Shown piece by piece: positions 49,443 through 61,063 of a stretch of DNA of 64,000 nt. A program made the translations under genes and the position numbers. The notes beneath the pieces are model-generated. The model searched no databases, was not told the origin of the DNA, and was given only the letters and a program-made list of their open reading frames with translations. The first letter of the stretch is position 1. Each line of letters starts with the position of its first letter. The DNA is from Ehretia macrophylla (Eukaryota > Streptophyta > Magnoliopsida > Boraginales > Ehretiaceae). Location: positions 89,864,644 to 89,928,643 of the forward strand of contig CM075767.1 in NCBI GenBank assembly GCA_037974665.1, read 5' to 3'.

Positions 49443-49559
49443 GGGTGCAAGACGAGGACTTCCCAGGGGTCACATATCCTAGTACTACTCTCGCCTAGGC
49501 ACGCGCAAATTCGGTGTTCTGATGGGATTCGGGGTATTAGTGCTGGTATGAGCGCACCC
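49443..49559 (-). rRNA. 5S ribosomal RNA, U58 (most degenerate full-length copy)
   Basis: Thirteen substitutions and one deleted C in nt 91-95: G110C, G86U, G85A, G64A, U62C, A55C, A54G, G51U, U45A, G31A, A27C, G25A and A8C. Five changes lie in the A box, so it is probably a pseudogene. Confidence 0.9.
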
Positions 49560-50118
49560 GTCATGTTGGGGGTAGAATTCCTATTTGTGTTAACGGTTCA
49601 CAGTCCTAGCCTAGAGAGATGGCCCATTCAGAAGGCCCAATGGGTTTAACAACAACCCATCTGCTTCAACAACGCAGCATCCTCGTAAGACGTGATATCA
49701 ACGCATTGTAGCGCCCTCTAATGTCCTGCGAGTAAGGTTGTCGTCCTTTTAAAAGCTCACGACTTACGATCCGGGACGGTAAAACAGAGCTTAATAAGAA
49801 AAGTGGCCCGAAACTAATGAAAACGTTCGATTTTAAACTCCAAAAAGGGCATAGTAAGCAAGCTTGTTGCCCCCGTCGTAGAGCTCTCGGAGAGCTTTCC
49901 AACGGTATGCTGTGCGCAGTGTAACTCCTTACGGATCAAAAGTTATGGACACCGGAGCGACGTAGACCTGGTCACAAGCCGTACGCCCTCGGTTTGCGGG
50001 CCCAGCCTCCACGTGAAGTGAAGATGTCTTGCCCAACGTGCCGTGGGATTCAATAATAGAAATGTGGTGGATAAAGTATCTTGGCAACCCTAAACTGAGG
50101 AAAAAAAATTGAAAAGTG

Positions 50119-50236
50119 GGGTGCAACACGAGGACTTCCCAGGGGGTCACCCATCCTAGTACTACTCACGCCTAAGCACGCTTAACTTCGGAGTTCTGAT
50201 GGGATCCGGTGCATTAGTGCTGGTATGATCGCACTC
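50119..50236 (-). rRNA. 5S ribosomal RNA, U59
   Basis: Three differences: A69U, G64A and G2A. Confidence 0.95.
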
Positions 50237-50795
50237 GTAATGTTGGGGGTAGAATTCCTTTTTGTGTTAACGGTTCACAGTCCCAGCCTAGAGAGATGGC
50301 CCATTCAGAAGACCCAATGGGCTTAACAACAACCCATCCGCTTCAACATCACAGCATCCTCGCAAGACGTGATATCGACGCATTGTAGGGCCCTCTAATG
50401 TCCCGCGAGTAAGGTTGTCGTCCTTTTAACAGCTCACGATGTACGATCCGGGAAGGAAAATCATAGCAAAATCAGAAAAATGGCCCGAAACTGATGAAAA
50501 CGTTCGATTTTGGGATCCAAAAAGGGCACAGCGAGCAAGCTGGCTGCCCCCGTCGTAGAGCTCTAGGAGTGCTTTCCAACGGTATGCTGTGCGCCGCGTA
50601 ACTCCTTACGGATCAAAAGTTATGGGCACCGGAGCGACAGAGACTTTGTCACAAGCCCTACGCCCTCGGTTTGCGGGCCCACTCTCCACGTGAAGCGAAG
50701 TTGTCTTGCCCAAGTTGCCGTGGGATTCGATAATAGAAATGTGGTGGATAAAGTATCTTGGAAACCCTAACCGGAGGAAAAAAAATTGAAAAAAG

Positions 50796-50913
50796 GGGTG
50801 CAACACGAGGACTTCCCTGGGGGTCACCCATCCTAGTACTACTCTCGCCCAAGCACGCTTAACTTCGGAGTTCTGTTAGGATCCGGTGCGTTAGTGCTGG
50901 TATGATCGCACCC
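50796..50913 (-). rRNA. 5S ribosomal RNA, U60
   Basis: Differences: U96A, U38A, C36U and U24C. U38A/U24C subfamily. Confidence 0.94.
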
Positions 50914-51471
50914 TTCATGTTGAGGGCACAATTTCTTTACGTGTTAACTGTTCACAGTCCCAGCCTAGAGAGATCGCCCATTCAAAAGGCCCAATGGGCT
51001 TAACGACAACCCATCCGCTTCAACAACGCAGCATCCTTGCAAGACTAGATATCGACGAGTTGTAGGGCCCCCTAATGTCCCGCGAGTAAGGTTGTCGTTT
51101 CTTTAACAGCTCACGACGTACGATCCGGGACGAAAAAATAGAGCTTAATAAGAAAAGTGGCTCGAAACTGGTGAAAATGTTCGATTTTGGGCTCCAAAAA
51201 GGGCATAGCGAGCAACATGCTGCGCCCGTTGTAGAGCTCTCGAAGAGCTTTCCAACGGCATGCTGTGCGCGGCGTAACTCCTTACGGATCAAAAGTTATG
51301 GGCACCGGAGTGACAGAGACTTGCTCACAAGCCCTACGCCCTCGGTTTGCGGGCCCAGCCTCCACGTGAAGCGAAGTTGTCGTGCCTAAGGTGCCGTGGG
51401 ATTCGATAATAGAAATGTGGTGGATAAAGTATCTTGGCAACCCTAACCGGAGGAAAAAAAATTTAAAAGGG

Positions 51472-51589
51472 GAGTGCAACACGAGGATTTCCCAGGGGGT
51501 CACCTATCCTAGTACTACTCTCGCCCAAGCACGCTTAACTTCGATGTTCTGATGGGATCCGGTGCATTAGCGCTGGTATGATCGCCCCC
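51472..51589 (-). rRNA. 5S ribosomal RNA, U61
   Basis: Differences: C117U, G102A, G85A, C46U, U45A, A19G and U4G. Confidence 0.93.
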
Positions 51590-52147
51590 GTCATGTTGGG
51601 GGTAGATTTCCTTTTTGTGTTAACGGTTCACAGTCCTACCCAAGAGATATGGCCCATTCAGAAGGCCCAATGGGCTTAACAACAACCCATCCGCTTCAAC
51701 AACGCAGCATCCTCGTAAGACGTGATATCAACGCATTATATGGCCCTCTAATGTCCAACGAGTAAGGTTGTCGTCCTTTTAACAGCTCACGACGTACGAT
51801 CCGGGTCAGAAAAAATGAGCTTAATAAGAAAAGTGGCCCGAAACTGATGAAAACGTTCGATTTCGGGCTCCAAAAATGGCACAGCAAGCAAGCTTGCTGC
51901 CCTAGTAGTAGAGCTCTCGGAGAGCTTTCAAACGGTATGCTGTGCACCGCGTAACTCCTTACCGATCAAAAGTTATGGGCACCGGTGCGACGGAGCCTTG
52001 GTCACAAGCCATACGCCCTCGGTTAGCGGGCCCAGCCTCCCCGTGAAGCGAAGTTGTCTTGTCCAAGGTGCCGTGAGATTTGATAATAGAAATGTGGTGG
52101 ATAAAGTATCTTGGCAACCCTAACCGGAGGAAAAAAATTTAAAATGG

Positions 52148-52265
52148 GGGTGCAACACTAGGACTTCCCTGGGGGTCACACATCCTAGTACTACTCTTGC
52201 CCAAGCACGCTTAACTTCGGAGTTCTGATGGGATCCGGTGCTTTAGTGCTGGTATGATTGCACCC
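52148..52265 (-). rRNA. 5S ribosomal RNA, U62
   Basis: Differences: C107A, U96A, G86U, G68A, U24A and G7A. Confidence 0.93.
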
Positions 52266-52823
52266 GTCATGTTGGGGGTAGAATTCCTTTTTGTGTTAAC
52301 GGTTCACATTTCCGGCCTAGAGAGATGGCCCATTCAGAAGGCCCAATGGGCTTAACAATAACCCATCTGCTTCAACAACGCAGCATCCTCGCAGGACGTG
52401 ATATCAACGCATGTAGCGCCCTCTAATGTCCTGCGAGTAAGGTTGTCGTCCTTTTAAAAGCTCACGACGTACGATCCGGGACGGTAAAACAGAGCTTAAT
52501 AAGAAATGTGGCCCGAAACTAATGAAAACGTTCGATTTTAGGCTCCAAAAAGGGCATAGTAAGCAAGCTTTCTGCCGCCGTCGTAGAGCTCTCGGAGAGC
52601 TTTCCAACGGTATGCTGTGCACCCTGTAACTCCTTACGGATCAAAAGTTATGGACACCGGAGCGACGGAGACCTTGTCACAAGCCATATGCCCTCGGTTT
52701 GCGGGCCCAGCCTCCACGTGAAGTGAAGATGTCTTGCCCAATGTGCCGTGGGATTTGATAATAGAAATGTGGTGGATAAAGTATCTTGGCAACCCTAACC
52801 GGAGGAAAAAAATTTGAAAAGGG

Positions 52824-52941
52824 TGGTGCAACACGAGGACTTCCCAAGGGATCACCCATCGTAGTACTACTCTCGCCCAAGCACGCTTAACTTCGGAGTT
52901 CTGATGGGATCCGGTGCATTAGTACTAGTATGATCGCACTC
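52824..52941 (-). rRNA. 5S ribosomal RNA, U63
   Basis: Differences: C118A, C95U, C91U, G81C, C18U, C15U and G2A. Three fall in the C box. Confidence 0.93.
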
Positions 52942-53483
52942 GTCATGTTGAGGGTAGAATTCCTTTTTGTGTTAACGGTTCACAGTCCTAGCCTAGAGAG
53001 ATGGCCCATTCAGAAGGCCCAATGGGCTTAACAACAACCCATCCGCTTCAACAACGCAGCATCCTCGTAAGACGTGATATCGACGCATTGTAGGGCCCTC
53101 TAATGTCCTACGAGTAAGGTTGTCGTCCTTTTAACAGCTCACGATGTATGATCCGGGAAGGAAAAACATAGCAAAATCAGAAAGATGGCCCAAAACTGAT
53201 GAAAACGTTCGATTTTGGGATCCAAAAAAGTGAACAGCGAGCAAGCTAGCTGCTCCCACCGTAGAGCTCTTGGAAAGGTTTCCAACGGTATGCTGTGCGC
53301 CGCGTAACTCCTTACAAATCAAAAGTTATGGGCACCGGAGCGACAGAGACTTGGTCACAAGCCCTACGCCCTCAGTTTGCGGGCCCAGCCTCCACGTGAA
53401 GCGAAGTTGTCTTGCCCAAGGTGCCGTGGGATTCGATAATAGAAATGTGGTGGATAAAGTATCTTGGCAACCCTAACCGGAGG

Positions 53484-53498
53484 AAAAAAAATTGAAAA
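53484..53498 (-). terminator. RNA polymerase III terminator of U64 (array-typical)
   Basis: Just past the 3' end of the gene the minus strand reads TTTT, then CAA, then eight T. A run of four or more T is the known Pol III stop signal; here there is a primary and a longer backup run. The same layout follows nearly every copy except U14. Confidence 0.85.
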
Positions 53499-53501
53499 GG
53501 G

Positions 53502-53619
53502 GGGTGCAACACGAGGACTTCCCAGGGGGTCACCCATCCTAGTACTACTCTCGCCCAAGCACGCTTAACTTCGGAGTTCTGATGGGATCCGGTGCATTAG
53601 TGCTGGTATGATTGCACCC
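53502..53619 (-). rRNA. 5S ribosomal RNA, U64 (near consensus)
   Basis: A single difference, G7A. The A box, intermediate element, C box, 3' end and T-run are all intact and the -1 base is C. This is the best-preserved gene in the window together with U53. Confidence 0.97.
53523..53570 (-). promoter_or_regulatory. Internal control region of U64 (A box, intermediate element, C box)
   Basis: Gene nt 50-97 contain the A box (53556-53570), intermediate element (53548-53553) and C box (53523-53540), the binding site of TFIIIA in 5S genes. All three equal the array consensus here, which makes this copy a useful reference. Confidence 0.85.
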
Positions 53620-53650
53620 GTCATGTTGGGGGTAGAATTCCTTTTTGTGT
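53620..53650 (-). promoter_or_regulatory. Upstream promoter element of U64
   Basis: On the minus strand a CAAAAAGG stretch lies at -28 to -21 and C at -1, the places where plant 5S genes carry a TATA-like element and a preferred C. In the left half of the array the same position reads CATAAAGG, which is closer to the known plant form. Confidence 0.65.
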
Positions 53651-54178
53651 TAACGGTTCACAGTCCCAGCCTAGAGAGATGGCCCATTCAGAAGGCCCAA
53701 TAGGCTTAACAACAACCCATCTGCTTCAACAACGCAGCATACTCGCAAGACGTGATATCGACGCATTGTAGCGCCCTCTAATTTCCTACGAGTAAGGTTT
53801 TCGTCCTTTTAAAAGCTCACGTCGTACGATCCGGGATGGAAAAACAGAGCTTAATAAGAAAAGTGGCCCGAAAATGATGAAAACGTTCGATTTTGGGCTC
53901 CAAAAAGGGCACAGCGATCAAGCTGGCTGCCCCCGTCATAGAGCTCTCGGAGCGCTTTCCAACGGTATGTTGTGCGCCGCCTAACTCCTTACGGATCAAA
54001 AGTTATGGGCACCGGAGCGACAGAGACTTGGTCACAAGCCCTACGCCCTCGGTTTGCGGGCCCAGCCTCCTCGTGAAGCGAAGTTGTCTTGCCCAAGTAG
54101 CCGTGTGAGTCGATAATAGAAAAGTGGTGGGTAAAGGATCATGGAAACCCTAACCGGAGGAAAAAAAATTGAAAAAAG
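53620..54178. other. Representative 5S intergenic spacer (559 bp)
   Basis: The spacer holds the upstream promoter of U64 at its left and the T-run terminator of U65 at its right. Between them lie conserved landmarks: an inverted repeat gcccatt...aatgggc (perfect in many units), a short palindrome near gagctctcgg, and the stretch gtgggattcgataatagaaa near the terminator. No open frame of note and no internal subrepeats are seen. All other gaps between genes in the array are versions of this sequence. Confidence 0.9.
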
Positions 54179-54296
54179 GGATGCAACACGAGGACTTCCC
54201 TGGGGGTCACCCATCCTAGTACTACTCTTGCCCAAGCACGCTTAACTTCGGAGTTCTGTTGGGATCCGGTGCGTTAGTGCTGGTATGATCGCACCC
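54179..54296 (-). rRNA. 5S ribosomal RNA, U65
   Basis: Differences: C116U, U96A, G68A, U38A and U24C. U38A/U24C subfamily; it opens the first six-unit block. Confidence 0.94.
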
Positions 54297-54854
54297 TTCA
54301 TGTTGAGGGCACAATTTCTTTACGTGTTAACTGTTCACAGTCCCAGCCTAGAGAGATCGCCCATTCAAAAGGCCCAATGGGCTTAACGACAACCCATCCA
54401 CTTCAACAACGCAGCATCCTTACAAGACGAGATATCGACACGTTGTAGGGCCCTCTAATGTCCCGCGAGTAAGGTTGTTGTCCTTTTAACAGCTCACGAC
54501 GTACGATCCGGGACGAAAAAATAGAGCTTAATAAGAAAAGTGGCTCGAAAATGGTTAAAACGTTCGATTTTGCGCTCCAAAAAGGGAACAGCGAGCAAGA
54601 TGCTGCGCCCGTCATAGAGCTCTCGGAGAGCTTTCCAACGGTATACTGTGCGCCGCGTAACTCCTTACGGATCAAAAGTTATGGGCACCGGAGCGACAGA
54701 GACTTGGTCACAAGCCCTACGCCCTCGGTTTGCGGGCCCAGCCTCCACGTGAAGCGATATTTTTTTACCCAAGGTGCCATGGGATTCGATAATAGAAATG
54801 TGGTGGATAAAGTATCTTGGCAACACTAACCGGAGGAAAAAAAATTGAAAAGAG

Positions 54855-54972
54855 GGTTGCAACACGAGGACTTCCCAGGGGATCACCCATCCTAGTACTA
54901 CTCTCGCCCAAGCACGCTTAACTTCGGAGTTCTGATGGGATCCGGTGCTTTAGTACTGGTATTATCGCACCC
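54855..54972 (-). rRNA. 5S ribosomal RNA, U66
   Basis: Differences: C116A, C91U, U24A, C18U and C10A. Confidence 0.93.
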
Positions 54973-55531
54973 GTCATGTTGGGGGTAGAATTCCTATTTG
55001 TGTTAACGGTTCACAGTCCTAGCCTAGAGAGATGGCCCATTCAGAAGGCCCAATGGGCTTAACAACAACCCATCCGCTTCAACAACGCAACATCCTCGCA
55101 AGACGTGATATCGACGCATTGTAGCACCCTCTACTGTCCAGCGAGTAAGGTTGTCGTCCTTTTAAAAGCTCACGACGTCCGATCCAGGACGGAAAAAATA
55201 GAGCTTAATAAGAAAAGTGGGCCGAAACTGATGAAAACGTTTGATTTTGGGCTCCAAAAAGGGCACAGTAAGCAAGCTTGCTGCCCCCGTAGTAGAGCTC
55301 TCGGAGAGCTTTCCAACGGTATGCTGTGCGCCGCGTAACTCCTTATGGATCAAAAGTTATGGGCACCGAAGCGACGGAGACCTGGTCACAAGCCATACAC
55401 CATCTGTTAGCGGGCCCAGCCTCCACGTGAAGCGAAGTTGTCTTGTCCAAGGTGCCATGAGATTTGATAATAGAAATGTGGTGGATAAAGTATCTTGGCA
55501 ACCCTAACCGGAGGAAAAATATTTAAAATGG

Positions 55532-55649
55532 GGGTGCAACACGAGGACTTCCCTGGGGGTCACCCATCCTAGTACTACTCTCGCCCAAGCATGCTTAACT
55601 TCGGAGTTCTGATGGGATCCGGTGCATTAGTGCTGGTATGATTGCACCC
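55532..55649 (-). rRNA. 5S ribosomal RNA, U67
   Basis: Three differences: U96A, G58A and G7A. Confidence 0.95.
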
Positions 55650-56208
55650 GTCATGTTGGGGGTAGAATTCCTTTTTGTGTTAACGGTTCACAGTCCCAGC
55701 CTAGAGAGATGGCCCATTCAGAAGGCCCAATGAGCTTAACAACAACCCATCTGCTTCAACAACGCAGCATCCTCGCAAGACGTGATATCAACGCATTGTA
55801 GCGCCATCTAATGTCCAGCGAGTAGGGTTGTCGTCCTTTTAAAAGCTCACGACGTACGATCCGGGATGGAAAAACAGAGCTTGATAAGAAAAGTGGCCCG
55901 AAACTGATGAAAACGTTCGATTTTGGTCTCCAAAAAGGGCAAAGCAGTCAAGCTTGCAGCCCCCGTCGTAGAGCTCTCGGAGAGCTTTCCAACGGTATGC
56001 TGTGCGCCGCGTAACTCCTTTCGGATCAAAAGTTATGGGCACCGGAGCGACGAAGACCTGGTCACAAGCTCTACGACCTCGATTTGCGGGCCCAGCCTCC
56101 GCGTGAAGCGAAGTTGTCTTGCCGAAGGTGCCATGGGATTCGAAAATAGAAATGTGGTGGATAAAGTATCATGGCAACCCTAACCGGAGGAAAAAAAATT
56201 GAAAATGG

Positions 56209-56326
56209 GGGTACAACACGAGGACTTCCCAGGGGGTCACCCATCCTAGTAATACTCTCGCCCAAGGACGCTTAACTTCGGAGTTCTGATGGGATCAGGT
56301 GCATTAGTGCTGGTATGATAGCACCC
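56209..56326 (-). rRNA. 5S ribosomal RNA, U68
   Basis: Differences: C114U, G75U, G60C, G30U and G7U. G75U, C114U and G7U are shared with U74. Confidence 0.94.
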
Positions 56327-56884
56327 GTCATGGTGGGGGTAGAATTCCTTTTTGTGTTAACGGTTCACAGTCCCAGCCTAGAGAGATGGTCCATTCAGAA
56401 GGCCCAATGGGCATAACAACAACACATCCGCTTCAACAACGCTACATCCTCGCAAGATGTGATATCTACGCATTGTAGGGCCCTCTAATGTCCCGCGAGT
56501 AAGGTTGTCGTTCTTTTAACAGCTCACAACGTACAATCCAGGACGAAAAAACAGAGCTTTATAAGAAAATTGGCCCAAAACTAATGTAAACTTTCGATTT
56601 TGGGCTCCAAAAAAGGCACAAAGAGCAAGCTGCTACGCCCGTTGTAGAGCTCTCGGAGAGCTTTCCAATGGTATGCTGTGTGCCGCGTAACTCCTTTCTG
56701 ATCAAAAGTTATGGGCACCGGAACGACAGAGACTTAGTCACAAGCCCTACGCCCTGGGTTTGCGGGCCCAGCCTCTACGGGAAGCGAAGTTTTCTTGCCC
56801 AAGGTGCCGTGGGATTCGATAATAGAAATCTGGTGGATAAAGTATCTTGGCAACCCTAACCGGAGGAAAAAAAATTGAAAAGGG

Positions 56885-57002
56885 GGGTGCAACACGAGGA
56901 CTTCCCAGGGGGTCACCCATCCTAGTACTACTCTCGCCCAAGCACGCTTAACTTCGGAGTTCTGATGGGGTCCGGTGCATTAGTGCTAGTAGGATCGCAC
57001 CT
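56885..57002 (-). rRNA. 5S ribosomal RNA, U69
   Basis: Differences: U33C, C15U, A11C and G1A. C15U and G1A are shared with U75. Confidence 0.94.
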
Positions 57003-57562
57003 GTCATGTTGATGGCAAAATTCCATTATGTGTTAACGGTTCACAGTCCCAGCCTAGAGAGATTTCCCATTCAGAAGGCCCAATAGGCTTAACAACAACG
57101 CATCCGCTTTAACAACGCAGCATCCTCGCAAGACGTGATATCGACGCGTTGTAGGGAACTCTAATGTCCCGCAAATAATGTTTTCATCCTTTTAACAACT
57201 CACGATGTACGATCCAGGAAGGAAAAATTGCGCAAAATCAGAAAAGTGGGCCAAAACTGAGGAAAACGTTCGATTTTGGGCTCCAATAAAGGGCACAGCG
57301 AGCAACCTAGCTGCCCCGGTCGTAGAGCTCTCGGAGAGCTTTCCAACAGTATGCTGTGCGCCGCGTAACTCCTTACGGATCAAAAGTTATGGGCACCGGA
57401 GCGACAGAGACCTGTTCACATGCCCTACGCCCTCGGTTTACGAGCCCGCCCTCCACGTGAAGCGAAGTTGTCTTACCCAAGGTGCCGTGGGATTCAATAT
57501 TAGAAATGTGGTGGATAAAGTATCTTGGCGACGCTAACCGGAGGAAAGAAAATTGAAAAGGG

Positions 57563-57680
57563 GAGTGCAACACGAGTACATCCCAGGGGGTCACCCATCC
57601 TAGTACTATTCTCGCCCAAGCACTCTAAACTTCGGAGTTCTAATGGGATCCGGTGCATTAGTGCTGGTATGATCGCACCA
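57563..57680 (-). rRNA. 5S ribosomal RNA, U70
   Basis: Differences: C117U, C104A, A101U, G72A, C57A, A54U, C39U and G1U. Four of these recur in U76. Confidence 0.93.
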
Positions 57681-58240
57681 GTCATGTTGATGGCACAATT
57701 GCTTTATGTGTTAACGGTTCACAGTCCCAGCCTAGATAGATTGCCCATTCAGAAGGCCCAATGGGCTTAACAACAACCAATCCGCTTTAACAACGTTGCA
57801 TCCTCGGAAGACGAGATATTGACGCATTGTAGCGCCCTCTAATGTCCCACGAGTAAAGTTGTCGTCCTTTTAACAACTCACGATGTACGATCCGGGAAGG
57901 AAAAACAGAGCAAAATTAGTAAAGTGGATCGAAACTTATGAAAACGTTCGATTTTGGGCTCCAAAAAAGGGAACAGCGAACAAGCTCGCTGCCCCCGTCG
58001 TAGAGCTCTCGTAGAGCTTTCCAACAGTATGCTGTGCGCCGCGTCACTCCTTACGGATCAAAATTTCTGGGCATCGGAGCGACGGAGAACTGCTCACAAG
58101 CCCTACGCCCTCGGTTTGCGGGCCCGGCCTCCACGTGAAGCGAAGTTGTCTTGCCCAAGGTGCCGTGGGATTCGATAATAGAAATGTGGTGGATAAAGTA
58201 TCTTGGAAACCCTAACCGGAGGAAAAAAAATTGAAAAAAG

Positions 58241-58358
58241 GGGTGCAACACGAGGACTTCCCTGGGGGTCACCCATCCTAGTACTACTCTTGCCCAAGCA
58301 CGCTTAACTTCGGAGTTCTGTTGGGATCCGGTGCGTTAGTGATGGTATGATCGCACCC
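58241..58358 (-). rRNA. 5S ribosomal RNA, U71
   Basis: Differences: U96A, G68A, U38A, U24C and G17U. Partner of U65. Confidence 0.94.
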
Positions 58359-58916
58359 TTCATGTTGAGGGCACAATTTATTTTCGTGTTAACTGTTCAC
58401 AATCCCAGCCTAGAGAGATGGCCCATTCAAAAGGCCCAATGGGCTTAATGACAACCCATCTGCTTCAACAACGCAGCATGCTTGCAAGACAAGATATCGA
58501 CACGTTGTAGGGCCCTCTAATGTCCCACGAGTAAGGTTGTCGTCCTTTTAACAGCTTACGACGTACGATCCAGGACGAAAACACAGAGCTTAATAAGAAA
58601 AGTGGCTCGAAACTGGTGAAAACGTTCGATTTTGGGCTCCAAAAAGGGCACAACGAGCAAGATTCTGCGCCCGTCGTAGAGCTCTCGGAGAGCTTTCCAA
58701 CGGTATGCTGTGCGCCGCGTAAATCCTTACGAATCAAAAGTTATGGGCACCGGAGCGACAGAGACTTGGTTACAAGCCCTACGTCCTCGGTTTGCGGGCC
58801 CAGCCTGCACGTGAAGCGAAGTTGTCTTGCCCAAGGTGCCGTGGGATTCGATAATAGAAATATGGTGGATAAAGTATCTTGGAAATCCTAACCGGAGGAA
58901 AAGAAATTGAAAAGAG

Positions 58917-59034
58917 GGGTGCAACAAGAGGACTTCCCAGGGGATCACCAATCCTAGTACTACTCTCGCCCAAGCACGCTTAACTTCGGAGTTCTGATGG
59001 GATCCGATGCATTAGTGCTGGTATGATCGCACCC
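58917..59034 (-). rRNA. 5S ribosomal RNA, U72
   Basis: Differences: G108U, C91U, G85U and C28U. Partner of U66 (shared C91U). Confidence 0.94.
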
Positions 59035-59356
59035 GTCATGTTGGGGGTAGAATTCATATTTGTGTTAACGGTTCATAGTCCTAGCCTAGAGAGATGGCCC
59101 ACTCAAAAGGCCCAATAGGCTTAACAACAACACATCTGCTTTAACAACGCAACATCCTCGCAAGACGTGATATCGACGCATTGTAGGGCCCCCTAATGTC
59201 CCACGAGCAAAGTTGTCGTCCTTTTAACAGCTCACGACGTACGATCCAGGACGGAAAAACAGAGCTTAACAAGAAAAGTGGCCCGAAACTGATGAAAACA
59301 TTCGATTTTGGGCTCCAAAATCTGCAAAGCAAGCAAGCTTGCTACCCCCGTAGTTG

Positions 59357-59371
59357 AGCTCTCGGAGAGCT
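59357..59371. repeat. Spacer palindrome (example, unit after U73)
   Basis: agctctc and gagagct flank a single central g. The same element, or a version with one or two changes, is present in most spacers. Confidence 0.75.
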
Positions 59372-59592
59372 TTCCAACGGTATGTTGTGCGCCGCGTAAC
59401 TCCTTACGGATCAAAAGTTATAGGCACCGGAGCGATGGAGACCTGGTCACAAGCCCTACGCCCTCGGTTTACGGGCCCAGCCTCCACGTGAAGCGAAGTT
59501 GTCTTGCCCAAGGTGCCGTGGGATTCGATAATAGAAATGTGGTGGATAAAGTATCTTGGCAACCCTAACTGGAGGAAAAAAATTTAAAATGG

Positions 59593-59710
59593 GGGTGCAA
59601 CACGAGGACTTCCCTGGGGTTCACCCATCCTAGTACTACTTTCGCCCAAGCACGCTTAACTTCGGAGTTTTGATGGGATCCGGTGCATTAGTGCTGGTAT
59701 GATCGCACCC
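59593..59710 (-). rRNA. 5S ribosomal RNA, U73
   Basis: Differences: U96A, C91A, G70A and G41A. Partner of U67 (shared U96A). Confidence 0.94.
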
Positions 59711-60269
59711 GTCATGTTGGGGGTAGAATTCCTTTTTGTGTTAACGGTTTATAGTCCCAACCTAGGGAGATGGCCCATTGAGACGGCCCAATGGGCTTAA
59801 CAACAACCCATCTGCTTCAAGAACGCAGCATCCTCGCAAGCCGTGATATCGACGCATTGTAGGGCCCTCTAATGTCCAGCGAGTATGGTTGTCGTCCTTT
59901 TAACAGCTCACGACGTACGATCCGGGACGAAAAAGCAGAGCTTAATAATAAAAGTGGCCCGAAACTAATGAAAACGTTCTATTTTGGGCTCCGAAAAGGG
60001 CACAGTAAGCAAGCTTGCTGGCCCCGGCATAGAGCTCTCGGAGTGCTTTGCAACGGTATGGTGTGCGCTGCGTAACTCCTTACGGATCAAAAGTTTTGGG
60101 CACCGGAGCGACGGAAACCTGGGCACAAGCCCTACGACCTCGGTTTGCGGGCCCAGCCTCCGCGTGAAGCGAAGTTGTCTTGCCCAAGGTGCCATGGGAT
60201 TCGTGAATAGAAATGTGGTGGATAAAGTATCTTGGCAACCCTAACCGGAGGAAAAAAATTTGAAAATGG

Positions 60270-60387
60270 GGGTACAACTCGAGGAATTCCCAGGGGGTCA
60301 CCCATCCTAGTAATACTCTCGCCCAAGCACACTTAACTTCAGAGTTCTGATGGGATTCGGTGCATTAGTGCTGGTATGATAGCACCC
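60270..60387 (-). rRNA. 5S ribosomal RNA, U74
   Basis: Differences: C114U, U109A, G102U, G75U, C57U, C47U, G31A and G7U. Partner of U68. Confidence 0.93.
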
Positions 60388-60945
60388 GTCATGGTGGGGG
60401 TATAATTCCTTTTTGTGTTAACGGTTCACAGTCCCAGCCTAGAGAGATGGACCATTCAGAAGGCCCAATGGGCTTAACAACAACACATCCGCTTCAACAA
60501 AGCAAAATCCTCGCAAGATGTGATATCTACGTGTTTTAGGGCCCTCTAATATCCCGCGAGTAAGGTTGTCGTCCTTTTAACAACTCACGACGTACGATCC
60601 GGGACGGAAAAACATAGCTTTATAAGAAAAGTGGCCCGAAGCTAATGAAAACGGTCGATTTTGGGTTCCAAAAAAGGCACAGCGAGTAAGCTGCTACGCC
60701 CGTCGTAGAGCTCTCAGAGAGCTTTCCAACGGTATACTGTGCGCTGCGTAACTCCTTTCTGATCAAAAGTTATAGGCACCGGAGCGACAGAGACTTGGTC
60801 ACAAGCCCTACGCCCTGGGTTTGCGGGCCCAGCCTCCACGTGAAGCGAAGTTTTCTTGCCCAAGGTGTCATGGGATTCGATAATAGAAATGTGTTGGATA
60901 AAGTATCTTGGCAACCCTAACCGGAGGAAAAAAAATTGAAATGGG

Positions 60946-61063
60946 GGGTGCAACACGAGTACTTCCCAAGGGGTCACCCATCCTGGTACTATTTTCGCCC
61001 AAGCACGCTTAACTTCACAGTTCTGATGGAATCCGGTGCATTAGTACTAGTATGATCGCACCT
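60946..61063 (-). rRNA. 5S ribosomal RNA, U75 (degenerate)
   Basis: Eleven differences: C104A, C95U, U79C, G72A, G70A, C47U, C46G, C34U, C18U, C15U and G1A. Partner of U69, but it has gained many private changes. Confidence 0.91.

Larger units (their letters stand above)
54179..58240 (-). repeat. Six-unit higher-order block, copy 1 (U65-U70)
   Basis: These six units match U71-U76 in order, offset by 4,062 bp. Shared private variants include U38A/U24C (U65/U71), C91U (U66/U72), the taatactc gene variant with catggtggggg spacer (U68/U74), gccctgggtt (spacer before U69/U75), and C104A, A101U, C39U and G1U with the caattgctttatg spacer (U70/U76). Confidence 0.8.
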
